A program made the position numbers and the translations under genes. Positions 1 to 9,182 of a stretch of 30,239 bases of DNA are shown here, one piece after another. Every line of letters starts with the position of its first letter. Within the stretch, counting starts at the first letter, position 1. This DNA is from an uncultured Bacteroides sp. Lineage in GTDB: Bacteria > Bacteroidota > Bacteroidia > Bacteroidales > Bacteroidaceae. The notes beneath the pieces were generated by a model. The model saw only the letters and a program-made list of their open reading frames with translations. It did no database searches and was not told the origin of the DNA. Location of the stretch: the NCBI GenBank assembly GCA_947071285.1, contig CAMTFK010000028.1, positions 1-30,239 of the forward strand, read 5' to 3'.

Positions 1-46
1 GTAAATGAAGAGATTACTAATTATCTTTTTAATGATTAAATAAACT

Positions 47-1906
47 ATGGCAGACAGTAAAGAAAAACTCTTCTCGGACTTTGCTCCCAATTCTACCGAA
101 CAGTGGATGGAGAAAGTGACAGCCGACCTGAAAGGCGCTGATTTCGAGAAGAAACTCGTTTGGAAGACAAACGAAGGATTCAAGGTGAAACCCTTCTACC
201 GCATGGAAGACCTCGAAGGACTGAAAACGACAGACGCACTTCCCGGTGAATTTCCCTACCTCAGAGGTACCAAGAAAGACAACAACGAATGGTTGGTTCG
301 TCAGGAAATCAAGGTGGAATGCCCCAAGGAAGCTAACGAAAAAGCGCTGGATATCCTTAACAAAGGTATCGACTCACTGGCTTTCCGCGTAAAGGCGAAA
401 GAACTCAATGCCGAATACATCGAGACTTTGCTCGAAGGCATCTGTGCTGAATGTGTGGAACTGAACTTCTATACTTGTCAGGGACATGTTGTAGAACTCG
501 CAGAACTTCTGGTGGCTTACTTTCAGAAGAAAGGTTACGACCTGACGAAGCTGCAAGGCTCCATCGGCTATGACTTCTTTGACAAGATGCTGGCAAAAGG
601 CAAGGAAAAGGGCGATATGCCTGCAACTGCCAAAGCTTTGATTGAAGCAACTGCTGCTCTGCCTAAGTACCGTGTACTGAACGTAACTGCCCTGACGCTG
701 AATAACGCCGGTGCATATATCTACCAGGAACTGGGTTATGCTTTGGCTTGGGGTAACGAGTATATGAATCAACTGACTGAGGCCGGACTTCCCGCAGCCC
801 TCGTTGCCAAGAAGATTAAATTCAACTTTGGTATCAGTTCTAATTATTTCCTTGAAATTGCGAAATTCCGCGCTGCCCGTATGTTGTGGGCAAACATCGT
901 TGCTTCTTATGATGCAGACAACCGTTGTGCTGCCAAGATGCATGTACATGCGGAAACCTCTACATTCAACCTCACTTTGTTCGATGCTCACGTAAATCTG
1001 TTGCGTACGCAAACTGAGGCCATGAGTGCTGCCCTGGCTGGTGTGGATTCAATGACGGTTACTCCGTTTGACAAAACTTACACTGCTCCCGATGAATTCT
1101 CAGAACGTATGGCACGCAATCAGCAATTGTTGCTGAAAGAAGAGTCTCACTTCGACAAGGTGATTGACCCGGCTGCCGGTTCTTACTATATTGAAAACCT
1201 GACTGTATCTATCGCTAAGCAGGCTTGGGAACTCTTCCTTTCTGTAGAAGAAGCGGGTGGTTTCTATGCCGCAGTGAAAGCCGGCACAGTGCAGGCTGCC
1301 GTGAACGAAAGCAACAAGGCTCGTCATAAGTCCGTTGCTCAGCGTCGCGAAGTGTTGCTGGGTACCAACCAGTTCCCGAACTTTAATGAAAAAGCAGGCG
1401 ACAAGAAACCGCTCGAAGCTACTTGCTGCTGTGGTGGACACGATACTTGCGAAAAAGATGTTCCGGCATTGAATTTCGACCGTGCCGCCAGCGAATTTGA
1501 GGCATTGCGTCTTGAAACGGAAGCTTCCGGTAAACGTCCGAAAGCGTTCATGCTGACTATCGGTAACCTGGCTATGCGTCAGGCACGTGCACAGTTCTCT
1601 TGCAACTTCCTGGCTTGTGCCGGATATGAAGTGGTTGATAACCTCGGTTTCCCCACAGTGGAAGCAGGTGTAGAGGCCGCTATGGCTGCCAAAGCCGACA
1701 TCGTGGTACTGTGTTCCAGCGATGATGAATATGTGGAATATGCGGTTCCTGCCTTTAAGGCGCTGGATGGTCGTGCCATGTTCATCGTAGCCGGTGCTCC
1801 TGCCAATATGGAAGAACTGAAAGCTGCCGGTATCGAGAACTTCATCCATGTTCGTGTCAACGTGCTGGAAACATTAAAGGAATATAACGCTAAACTTTTG
1901 AAGTAA
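47..1906 (+). CDS. mutA: Methylmalonyl-CoA mutase, small (beta) subunit
   Basis: Non-catalytic partner of MutB in adenosylcobalamin-dependent methylmalonyl-CoA mutase, the cytoplasmic enzyme that interconverts succinyl-CoA and (R)-methylmalonyl-CoA on the way to propionate. The 619-residue length is usual for the family. The N-terminal two thirds resemble the mutase TIM barrel (for example FGISSNYFLEIAKFRAARML near residues 261-280), and the last ~130 residues form a B12-binding-like fold that lacks the DxHxxG cobalamin-ligand motif, as expected for the small subunit. The linker between them carries a cysteine/histidine cluster at residues 460-468 (CCCGGHDTC). The ATG at 47 gives a full-length N terminus. 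The stop codon is one base before mutB, so the two are cotranscribed and probably translationally coupled. The promoter would lie in or before the 46 bases at the window edge. Confidence 0.97.
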   Translation: MADSKEKLFSDFAPNSTEQWMEKVTADLKGADFEKKLVWKTNEGFKVKPFYRMEDLEGLKTTDALPGEFPYLRGTKKDNNEWLVRQEIKVECPKEANEKALDILNKGIDSLAFRVKAKELNAEYIETLLEGICAECVELNFYTCQGHVVELAELLVAYFQKKGYDLTKLQGSIGYDFFDKMLAKGKEKGDMPATAKALIEATAALPKYRVLNVTALTLNNAGAYIYQELGYALAWGNEYMNQLTEAGLPAALVAKKIKFNFGISSNYFLEIAKFRAARMLWANIVASYDADNRCAAKMHVHAETSTFNLTLFDAHVNLLRTQTEAMSAALAGVDSMTVTPFDKTYTAPDEFSERMARNQQLLLKEESHFDKVIDPAAGSYYIENLTVSIAKQAWELFLSVEEAGGFYAAVKAGTVQAAVNESNKARHKSVAQRREVLLGTNQFPNFNEKAGDKKPLEATCCCGGHDTCEKDVPALNFDRAASEFEALRLETEASGKRPKAFMLTIGNLAMRQARAQFSCNFLACAGYEVVDNLGFPTVEAGVEAAMAAKADIVVLCSSDDEYVEYAVPAFKALDGRAMFIVAGAPANMEELKAAGIENFIHVRVNVLETLKEYNAKLLK

Positions 1907-1907
1907 G

Positions 1908-4055
1908 ATGAGAAAAGATTTTAAGAACTTAGATATATATGCCGCATTCCAGCCCGTAAACGGTGCTGAGTGGCAGAAGGCTAACGGCATCCATGCTGAC
2001 TGGAAAACGCCGGAACACATCGAAGTGAAGCCTGTTTACACGAAAGAAGACCTTGAAGGCATGGAACATCTGGGCTATGCTGCCGGTTTGCCTCCCTATC
2101 TGCGTGGCCCGTACTCAGTGATGTACACGCTGCGTCCCTGGACTATCCGCCAGTATGCCGGATTCTCCACAGCCGAAGAGTCTAACGCATTCTACCGCCG
2201 TAACCTGGCTTCCGGACAGAAAGGTTTGTCCGTTGCTTTCGACTTGGCTACACACCGCGGATACGACCCCGACCACGAACGTGTGGTAGGTGACGTTGGT
2301 AAAGCCGGTGTATCTATCTGTTCACTGGAAAACATGAAGGTGCTCTTCGACGGTATTCCTTTGAATAAGATGTCCGTATCCATGACGATGAACGGTGCTG
2401 TGCTTCCGATTCTGGCATTCTATATCAATGCTGGTCTGGAACAAGGCGCTAAGTTGGAAGAAATGGCTGGTACGATTCAGAATGATATCCTGAAAGAGTT
2501 CATGGTGCGTAACACTTATATTTACCCGCCTGCATTCTCAATGAAGATTATTTCTGATATCTTTGAATATACTTCACAGAAGATGCCGAAGTTCAACTCT
2601 ATCTCTATCTCCGGTTACCACATGCAGGAAGCAGGTGCTACGGCTGATATCGAGTTGGCTTACACGCTTGCCGACGGTCTTGAATACCTCCGTGCAGGTG
2701 TTGCCGCAGGCATTGATATCGATGCTTTCGCTCCGCGTTTGTCTTTCTTCTGGGCTATCGGAACCAACCACTTCATGGAAATCGCCAAGATGCGTGCCGC
2801 ACGTATGTTGTGGGCGAAGATTGTGAAACAGTTCAATCCGAAGAACCCGAAATCTCTGGCACTCCGTACACACTCACAGACGTCAGGTTGGTCGTTGACC
2901 GAACAAGACCCGTTCAACAACGTGGGCCGTACTTGTATCGAAGCTATGGCTGCTGCACTGGGACATACTCAGTCCTTGCACACCAATGCACTGGATGAGG
3001 CTATCGCTCTGCCGACGGACTTCTCTGCACGTATCGCACGTAACACTCAAATTTATATTCAGGAAGAAACTTATATCTGCAAGAATGTTGACCCATGGGG
3101 TGGTTCTTACTATGTAGAGTCTCTGACCAACGAACTGGCTCACAAAGCATGGGAGCTGATTGAAGAGGTAGAAAAGCTGGGCGGTATGGCAAAAGCCATC
3201 GAAACCGGTATTCCTAAGATGCGTATTGAAGAAGCTGCTGCGCGTACGCAGGCACGTATCGACTCCGGTTCTCAGACTATTGTCGGCGTGAACAAGTATC
3301 GTCTGGAGAAAGAAGCTCCGATTGATATCCTTGAAATTGACAATACGGCTGTTCGCCAGGAGCAAATTGCCAACCTGAAGACTTTGAAAGAAGGACGCGA
3401 CGAGGCTGCCGTACAGAAAGCACTGGAAGCTATCACCAAGTGTGTGGAAACCAAGGAAGGCAACTTGCTTGAGTTGGCAGTTGAAGCTGCCCGTGTTCGC
3501 GCTACGCTGGGTGAAATCTCGTATGCTTGCGAAAAGATTGTAGGACGTTATAAAGCAGTAATCAGAACTATATCAGGCGTGTATTCATCAGAAAGTAAGA
3601 ACGACAGCGACTTCAAGCGTGCTTGTGAACTGGCTGAGAAGTTTGCGAAGAAAGAGGGACGTCAACCTCGTATCATGGTAGCAAAAATGGGCCAGGACGG
3701 TCACGACCGTGGCGCTAAAGTAGTAGCAACCGGTTATGCCGACTGTGGTTTCGACGTGGATATGGGACCGTTGTTCCAGACACCTGCCGAAGCTGCCCGC
3801 GAAGCAGTTGAAAACGATGTTCACGTAGTGGGTGTTTCTTCACTGGCTGCCGGACATAAGACGTTGATTCCGCAGATTATTGAGGAATTGAAGAAGTTGG
3901 GTCGTGAAGATATCATCGTGATTGCCGGTGGTGTAATTCCTGCACAGGACTATGATTTCTTGTACAAAGCCGGTGTAGCTGCCATCTTTGGTCCGGGTTC
4001 TCCGGTAGCCAAGGCTGCTTGCCAGATTCTGGAAATCCTGATGGATGAAGAATAA
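1908..4055 (+). CDS. mutB: Methylmalonyl-CoA mutase, large (alpha) catalytic subunit
   Basis: Catalytic subunit of the B12-dependent mutase (EC 5.4.99.2), 715 residues, normal family length. The N-terminal substrate-binding barrel contains LPPYLRGPYSVMYTLRPWTI and RTHSQTSGWSLTEQDPFNN, both characteristic of the large subunit. The C-terminal cobalamin domain carries the DxHxxG signature as DGHDRG, with His599 the expected lower axial ligand to cobalt. The start follows the mutA stop after one base, so MutA and MutB should be made in equal amounts. A strong hairpin terminator follows. In Bacteroides this enzyme works in the succinate-propionate pathway and depends on imported or salvaged B12. 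Nothing looks broken. It is functionally unrelated to the glycan locus that follows. Confidence 0.98.
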   Translation: MRKDFKNLDIYAAFQPVNGAEWQKANGIHADWKTPEHIEVKPVYTKEDLEGMEHLGYAAGLPPYLRGPYSVMYTLRPWTIRQYAGFSTAEESNAFYRRNLASGQKGLSVAFDLATHRGYDPDHERVVGDVGKAGVSICSLENMKVLFDGIPLNKMSVSMTMNGAVLPILAFYINAGLEQGAKLEEMAGTIQNDILKEFMVRNTYIYPPAFSMKIISDIFEYTSQKMPKFNSISISGYHMQEAGATADIELAYTLADGLEYLRAGVAAGIDIDAFAPRLSFFWAIGTNHFMEIAKMRAARMLWAKIVKQFNPKNPKSLALRTHSQTSGWSLTEQDPFNNVGRTCIEAMAAALGHTQSLHTNALDEAIALPTDFSARIARNTQIYIQEETYICKNVDPWGGSYYVESLTNELAHKAWELIEEVEKLGGMAKAIETGIPKMRIEEAAARTQARIDSGSQTIVGVNKYRLEKEAPIDILEIDNTAVRQEQIANLKTLKEGRDEAAVQKALEAITKCVETKEGNLLELAVEAARVRATLGEISYACEKIVGRYKAVIRTISGVYSSESKNDSDFKRACELAEKFAKKEGRQPRIMVAKMGQDGHDRGAKVVATGYADCGFDVDMGPLFQTPAEAAREAVENDVHVVGVSSLAAGHKTLIPQIIEELKKLGREDIIVIAGGVIPAQDYDFLYKAGVAAIFGPGSPVAKAACQILEILMDEE

Positions 4056-4094
4056 ATTTAAGAAGTGATAAAGCGCTGAGGCGCTAAAAGTGAT

Positions 4095-4140
4095 AAGCGG
4101 ACTGCGGGTATTTCTTTACCTGCGGTCCGCTTTTTTATTT
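4095..4140 (+). terminator. Intrinsic terminator of mutAB
   Basis: Inverted repeat 4095-4110 / 4117-4132 (arms AAGCGGACTGCGGGTA and TACCTGCGGTCCGCTT, pairing with two G-U wobbles) with a six-base loop, running into a T-rich tract at 4131-4140. It lies 40 bases after the mutB stop. A smaller hairpin (AGCGC-TGAG-GCGCT, 4072-4085) precedes it. Confidence 0.88.
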
Positions 4141-4221
4141 TAATACCCCGATTTTAAGTACAGGCACGAAAATTAGGTTGTTTTTAATGACTTATTAATT
4201 CTTCCATTAACGTCCCCAGTC

Positions 4222-4229
4222 CATATTTG
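4222..4229 (+). promoter_or_regulatory. Possible -7 box for the beta-helix gene
   Basis: CATATTTG at 4222-4229 is one mismatch from the Bacteroides -7 consensus TAnnTTTG and is followed by CA, as in the other promoters of this window. It would give a 5' leader of about 45 bases before the ATG at 4281. I see no clear -33 TTTG at the right spacing, so this is only a candidate. The rest of 4141-4280 shows no other feature. Confidence 0.25.
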
Positions 4230-4280
4230 CAGCATAATTCCTTTCATAGATAGAATCTGTAATCTAATAATTGAATTCGC

Positions 4281-7200
4281 ATGAAAAAATTACTACTTCT
4301 TTTTGTTTCAGCTTTATTAGCTGTAAGTGTGCAGGCACAATCGAGTGATAAGCCTGGTAACTGGAAATTAATTGTGTCGGATGAATATCCGGCGGATGAT
4401 GTGGGAGTGGCTACGTACACCGTAACCACTGATTTTAATGCCGACCCTACGGGAGAGAAAGACTCGCAGAGTGCTTTTCAGACGGCATTGAATAAATTGG
4501 GTGAGAACCGTCGGGGTGGTACGCTCTTTGTACCGGCCGGGCGTTACCGTATTTCCGGGAAACTGTATATTCCTACAGGTGTGACTATGCGTGGTGAATG
4601 GAAACGTCCGGTGAAAGGGGCGCCTATTGAAGGGACAATCTTGATGGTGGATAGTAAAGGAGGAAATGAGACAGAGTCGAACTCATTCATTACGATGGAA
4701 CCCTCCACGGCATTGACCTATCTTTCTATCTGGTATCCGCATCAGGACCCTGACAAAATTATACCTTATCCGCCTACGGTGCTGTATGGCCGCGATGGTG
4801 TGTGGGGCAATGAATATTGCAATGTGCGCCATGTGACGCTGGTGAATTCCTATAGCGGCATAATCTTGTCCCGTAAGAATGGAGGTGGCTGTCCTAATAT
4901 CTACGATGTATATGGTACTCCGCTGTCGCGTGGTATTGAGGTTGACAATATAGCCGATGTCGGTCGCTTCGAGTGGATTCATTTTTCGCCTGATTATTGG
5001 GCAGGTTCCGGTCTGGAAGGAGCGCCGAAGGTAGGTTCGGCTTATGCGGACTGGATTTATCAGAATGGAACAGGCATTGTGATGCGCCGCAACGACTGGT
5101 CGTACACTTGCTTTGTGGATATAGAAGGGTATAATTGTGGTTTTAAGACCGGGAACAGTATGTCTGGAGACGGGAACCCGAATGGCCACAACTATGGTTT
5201 CAACTTAAAAGGCTGCCAGACGGGTATTCATATTGATGGAAGTTCTTCTTCCGGTATCATGTTCACCCGCATGCAGATGGAGAATTGTGAAAACGGTATC
5301 GTCGTATCTTCTGCCGACGGGCCTGTACAGCTATACGGATGCGAAATATCCGCCCGCGAGAATGCTGTGCTGATGGAGTCCGGTTCTTCTTCCCGCTTGA
5401 TGATGGAGCAATGCACCGTAAAGGGTGGTGCTGTGAATAGTCTGTCCGGTGACTTTGTGGCCTCGGATTGTGACTTTAATAACAATACGCCGCAGGTCTT
5501 CATTGGTTCTGATGCACGTTGTATCCTCAGGGGAAATCGCTTTGCCAAGAAAGCGGATGTTCAGAACAACTCGCTTTTCGAGTGCCACATAGATCATACT
5601 GCTCTGGCAGAAAGAAAACAACTTCCGGAATTTCCCGACTTGCGTGTTCCTGAAACAAAACCTGCCCGCATAGCGCTTTATAATGTCCTTGACTTCGGTA
5701 TTGAACCCTTCGTTGTGCCTTTCAATTCCTCTACGAATACACAGAGTATCCAAAGTGCCATCCGTAGCGGTCTGAATAGTGCAAAGGATGCCACTGCGGC
5801 CATACAAAGTGCTCTTGACAAAGCCAAAGCCGATGGTGGCGGTATTGTCTACCTTCCCGGCGGTCGGTATAAGATGCTGGGTACCCTCACTGTTCCCACC
5901 GGCGTAGAACTGCGTGGTGCAGCGGACTTTGGAAGTATTCCACGCGGTCACGGAACCATCTTTGAGGTGTATGCAGGCAAAGGACAACCTTCAGGAGAAT
6001 CGTTCCTGAAACTTGAAGCCGGCAGTGGTGTCCGTGGAATCTCCATTAACTATCCCGAACAGCTTTCTTCCATGTTGCCTGCAATGGCACAGTATCCGTA
6101 CACCATTCAGGGGAAAGGGAAAGATATCTATATTGTCAACGTCGGCATACGTGCAGCTTGGAACGGGCTGGATTTGTTCAGCAATAAGTGTGACAACCAC
6201 TATGTGGACTATCTGGCGGGGCATGCTTTCAAGAATATCATTCGCATAGGCGGAGGCTCGCAAGGCGGTATGGTCAATAATATGCAGTTCAATACCATCG
6301 TCTACGCTTGTGGCGCTGAAACTAAATTTGGTTCTTGGTCTAATAATGCCGATGCTGATAACAAAAAGGCATACGATCAGAATATGAAGGAACTTCGTTT
6401 TATTACGGTGGAAGACTGTACGGATGAGATTCTCTACAATGATTTCCATTACGGTGGATATGAGGGTATTGTATTTGATAAGTCTGATGCAGGCAAGGCG
6501 GCTTCCGGCAAGGCACTTGGGCTGGGTATAGATGGTTCGCTGAATGCTGCCATGTTCAATGCGTTGGGCAGTGCAGGTTTTCCGCTGGTGAACACGCAGT
6601 TGGTTGCTCTTGAAGCAGATCCCACTGTCACCACTTTCCTCGATACCCGTTACATTACTTTGGGTGAAACATTTACAGGAAATGCCGAGTTTTATGGTAT
6701 CGACCTGTGGGGAGGCCCCAAGCATTCGGCTGTTATCAACAATGGAAACCTGGTGATGAATCAGGTCAACTTTGCCACTACCGGTAATACTTATCATTTC
6801 TATCTGCCCAAGACGACAGGTAAAGTACGGATGCATAATGCGGTAGTAAATATGAAGTCCGATGCCAGTATCGCTAACTCAAGTCATGAAAAACAGGCAT
6901 TCGTTGCTTCCAGCGTCCTTGATGTAGAATCGTGGAGAATCAAACTGATGGGTGAATGGGATTCCAATCTTACGCTTACACCCGTTTTTGAGGCTACCGA
7001 TGCCCTGTTGAACCGTACTAAGTGGAGCATCACCGCCAATGTGAACAACGGAAATGCCCGTAATGCCATCGATAATAATGTATCCACCCGGTGGGATACA
7101 GGGCAGTCACAAAAAGCCGGTCAGATGGTTACTGTGAATATGAATGCAGCCAATAAGCTTAACAGAATAATCCTGGATTCTTCCAAAAGTCCCGGTGACG

Positions 7201-7655
7201 GTCCTGCCGGTTACGAACTGTATGTGAAGAATGGATCTAACGCCGACTGGAAACTTGTAGCCGAAGGGAAAAACGGCACTTCCGTTCTGATTATCGGTTT
7301 CCCGGAAGAGACGGCTACACACTTCAAAATTACCCAGACCGGGACGAAGGGTGGATATTGGTCTATTCATGAGCTCTACGCCGCGTTGGTGGACGATACT
7401 CCCACAAGTATATCACCGGAGGTTGCCGAATCAGCAGGAGAGATTTATTATTATAATGCCCAGTTGTCCTGGAGTGGCTTGAAGAATGATGTGAACAATC
7501 TGGTTGAGATCATTGATTTGTCGGGACGACGCGTGTTACTACAGCAAGTGAATACTAATTCCCTGCAGTTATCCGGTATGCAAGGTGGATTCTATATTGT
7601 GGTGGTTAGTGATGGTACGAATGTGCTGCGGAAGAAGCTGTTCTTTAAAGATTGA
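4281..7655 (+). CDS. Secreted tandem beta-helix protein with F5/8 type C domain and T9SS sorting tail
   Basis: 1124 residues. A Sec signal peptide (MKKLLLLFVSALLAVSVQAQ) is followed by two modules of the pectate_lyase_3 type (GH28/GH55-like right-handed beta-helix). The first starts near residue 51 (DFNADPTGEKDSQSAF, then GGTLFVPAGRYRISG); the second near 467-503 (NVLDFG, then GGGIVYLPGGRYKMLG). Residues ~914-1031 look like an F5/8 type C (discoidin, CBM32-like) domain (NAIDNNVSTRWDTG). Residues ~1060-1124 match a type A C-terminal sorting domain (EIIDLSGRRVL then GGFYIVVVSDGTNVLRKKLF). Beta-helix enzymes of this layout act on polysaccharides, for example GH55 beta-1,3-glucanases or polysaccharide lyases, but I cannot assign the substrate or catalytic residues. 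It stands alone, on the strand opposite the heparan sulfate locus, with its own terminator. A link to that locus is possible but not shown. Confidence 0.85.
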   Translation: MKKLLLLFVSALLAVSVQAQSSDKPGNWKLIVSDEYPADDVGVATYTVTTDFNADPTGEKDSQSAFQTALNKLGENRRGGTLFVPAGRYRISGKLYIPTGVTMRGEWKRPVKGAPIEGTILMVDSKGGNETESNSFITMEPSTALTYLSIWYPHQDPDKIIPYPPTVLYGRDGVWGNEYCNVRHVTLVNSYSGIILSRKNGGGCPNIYDVYGTPLSRGIEVDNIADVGRFEWIHFSPDYWAGSGLEGAPKVGSAYADWIYQNGTGIVMRRNDWSYTCFVDIEGYNCGFKTGNSMSGDGNPNGHNYGFNLKGCQTGIHIDGSSSSGIMFTRMQMENCENGIVVSSADGPVQLYGCEISARENAVLMESGSSSRLMMEQCTVKGGAVNSLSGDFVASDCDFNNNTPQVFIGSDARCILRGNRFAKKADVQNNSLFECHIDHTALAERKQLPEFPDLRVPETKPARIALYNVLDFGIEPFVVPFNSSTNTQSIQSAIRSGLNSAKDATAAIQSALDKAKADGGGIVYLPGGRYKMLGTLTVPTGVELRGAADFGSIPRGHGTIFEVYAGKGQPSGESFLKLEAGSGVRGISINYPEQLSSMLPAMAQYPYTIQGKGKDIYIVNVGIRAAWNGLDLFSNKCDNHYVDYLAGHAFKNIIRIGGGSQGGMVNNMQFNTIVYACGAETKFGSWSNNADADNKKAYDQNMKELRFITVEDCTDEILYNDFHYGGYEGIVFDKSDAGKAASGKALGLGIDGSLNAAMFNALGSAGFPLVNTQLVALEADPTVTTFLDTRYITLGETFTGNAEFYGIDLWGGPKHSAVINNGNLVMNQVNFATTGNTYHFYLPKTTGKVRMHNAVVNMKSDASIANSSHEKQAFVASSVLDVESWRIKLMGEWDSNLTLTPVFEATDALLNRTKWSITANVNNGNARNAIDNNVSTRWDTGQSQKAGQMVTVNMNAANKLNRIILDSSKSPGDGPAGYELYVKNGSNADWKLVAEGKNGTSVLIIGFPEETATHFKITQTGTKGGYWSIHELYAALVDDTPTSISPEVAESAGEIYYYNAQLSWSGLKNDVNNLVEIIDLSGRRVLLQQVNTNSLQLSGMQGGFYIVVVSDGTNVLRKKLFFKD

Positions 7656-7678
7656 GGATTTGAATCTTATACTTTAAT

Positions 7679-7740
7679 AACAGCCGTGTCCTCGTAAGGT
7701 GAAATCCATTCACCTGCCAGGTCACGGCTGTTTGTTTGTA
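7679..7740 (+). terminator. Intrinsic terminator after the beta-helix gene
   Basis: Two-tier hairpin. The outer stem AACAGCCGTG (7679-7688) pairs with CACGGCTGTT (7723-7732); the inner stem AGGTGAA (7697-7703) pairs with TTCACCT (7709-7715). A TTTGTTTG tract follows on the + strand. It lies about 24 bases after the stop. On the - strand the flank reads TTATTAAAG, so it might also stop leftward transcription from the GH88 gene, less convincingly. Confidence 0.8.
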
Positions 7741-7889
7741 AAATACTGCTGTCTGTTTCGTTGCACTGGTGGACGGCAGAAGCTTTGTTGCCAACCCAAC
7801 TTTCTGGTCAGTGCCATCACTTTTTGTTGTTCGGCAGGCGACGGCAAATTTTTTTTCTTTCCGTTTCTGATAATATCTTCTGCAGATTA
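7741..7889. other. Intergenic spacer between convergent genes
   Basis: 149 bases between the beta-helix gene terminator and the 3' end of the GH88 gene. It contains a weak hairpin (CTGCTGTC 7746-7753 with GACGGCAG 7772-7779) and an eight-T run near 7850. A short open frame crossing it (7699-7932) runs into the GH88 gene antisense and has no protein-like composition. No gene is supported. It may serve as the 3' end of the leftward transcript. Confidence 0.5.
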
Positions 7890-9149
7890 TTATTCTGTTA
7901 ATCCTTTATATTTTTGTAAAGCTTCCAGATAATAATAATCCGCATAGTTCAATGGAACATCTATTTCCGAGCCATGAGGCAGCGAACCGGTGGAGTGCAT
8001 CAGTACAAATCCTTGATTGTTGCCTTTCACCGCCAGATACTTGTCGCTGGAGAGATTCTTTATAATAGTTTCGGCATAGTCGAAATATTTCTTTCCATCC
8101 GGAACAAAAGTACTGAGCTCAAACAAGGCTGAAGCTGTGATGGCTGCTGCCGAAGCATCTCTCGGGGTGGCTTCTCCTGCCGGTGCATCGTAGTCCCAAT
8201 AGGGAATGCAGTCTTCTGTCTTTACCCGTTGCATAATCATGTCAGCTATATTGGTGGCTTCTTGAAGGAATGCCGCATCTTTTGTTTCGCGATAGCAGGA
8301 AGTATAGCCGTAGACAGCCCAGGCCTGCCCGCGTGACCAGGCTGATTCATCGTTTTTGCCCTGATGCGTTTGTTTCTTTTCTATCGTTCCGTCGTTGTTG
8401 TAACTAACTAAGTGATAAGAAGTATAGTCCGGACGAAAGTGGTTCTTCATTGTGGTCTGTGCATGTTTCACCGCTATATCATAATATTTGGAGTCACCTG
8501 TCAGTTTGCTTGCATTGAACAGCAAATCCAGATTCATCATATTGTCAATGATGACGGGGAAGTTCCAATAGCCGAAGTCCCAGGAACGGATACATCCTAT
8601 TTCGGGATTGAAGCGTGCACATAAATTGTCTGCTGTTTCTGTAATTACGGCTTTGATTGTATCATTAGGCGCAAGGCGGAGTGCATTGCCAAAGCTGCAA
8701 TTTATCATGAAGCCTACATCGTGGGTATTCTTAAGACGGCGTATCGGGTTGAGCATGTTGGTGTACTGAATGGCACGTGTTTTCAGTTCTTCATCGCCTG
8801 TCATCTCATAGGCATACCAAAGACTGCCGGGAAAGAATCCGCTGGTCCAGTCTTCGATGCCGCAGATGTATTTCTGTTTCAACTGCTTGGCAGACGGGTT
8901 TGGCCGCAGAGAATCGATATATGATTTGTCTTCCCGTTGCAATTGACTATCAAGAAAGTTCAGGTCATAACCGGCATGTATGGAACGCGGTATCATATTA
9001 GTACCGGTGAGTTCCTCGGCTGTGGATTTGAGCTGACCGGAAGCTACATCAAGTGCGTGGTTCATCCACGTCTCCTGATGATTGCTTTTACAAGCTGTTA
9101 AGCTCATGGCAAGAGCTGTGATAAGGATGATGTTTTTTCTCATATTCAT
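7890..9149 (-). CDS. GH88 unsaturated glucuronyl hydrolase (heparan sulfate oligosaccharide type)
   Basis: 419-residue lipoprotein. The signal ends in SLTAC (Cys20), and an (alpha/alpha)6-barrel enzyme of the GH88 family follows. It should hydrolyse the delta-4,5-unsaturated uronic acid left at the non-reducing end of oligosaccharides by the PL12/PL15 lyases of the same locus. The two family catalytic aspartates are in place: Asp144 in NTHDVGFMIN and Asp202 in WNFPVIIDNMMNLDLLF. By memory it most resembles the GH88 enzyme of the B. thetaiotaomicron heparin locus (BT4658), which also lies next to a heparinase III gene. It starts 33 bases after the hepC stop, so the two form one leftward operon. 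A second in-frame ATG at 9143 is an equally possible start. Specificity for heparan versus chondroitin disaccharides is inferred from the neighbour. Confidence 0.95.
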   Translation of the reverse strand: MNMRKNIILITALAMSLTACKSNHQETWMNHALDVASGQLKSTAEELTGTNMIPRSIHAGYDLNFLDSQLQREDKSYIDSLRPNPSAKQLKQKYICGIEDWTSGFFPGSLWYAYEMTGDEELKTRAIQYTNMLNPIRRLKNTHDVGFMINCSFGNALRLAPNDTIKAVITETADNLCARFNPEIGCIRSWDFGYWNFPVIIDNMMNLDLLFNASKLTGDSKYYDIAVKHAQTTMKNHFRPDYTSYHLVSYNNDGTIEKKQTHQGKNDESAWSRGQAWAVYGYTSCYRETKDAAFLQEATNIADMIMQRVKTEDCIPYWDYDAPAGEATPRDASAAAITASALFELSTFVPDGKKYFDYAETIIKNLSSDKYLAVKGNNQGFVLMHSTGSLPHGSEIDVPLNYADYYYLEALQKYKGLTE

Positions 9150-9182
9150 TATAAGTTATGGGTTAATATACTGTTTGATTTA

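Noticed and set aside
1100..1849. Long open frame antisense to mutA (249 codons)
   Set aside because: It lies wholly inside mutA, has no recognisable protein pattern, and is a by-product of mutA codon use. The same holds for the antisense frames inside mutB and the beta-helix gene (for example 5991-6836).
4281..7655. Membership of the beta-helix gene in the heparan sulfate locus
   Set aside because: It is on the opposite strand, convergent with the GH88 gene, has its own terminator and lacks the shared operator; association cannot be claimed from position alone.
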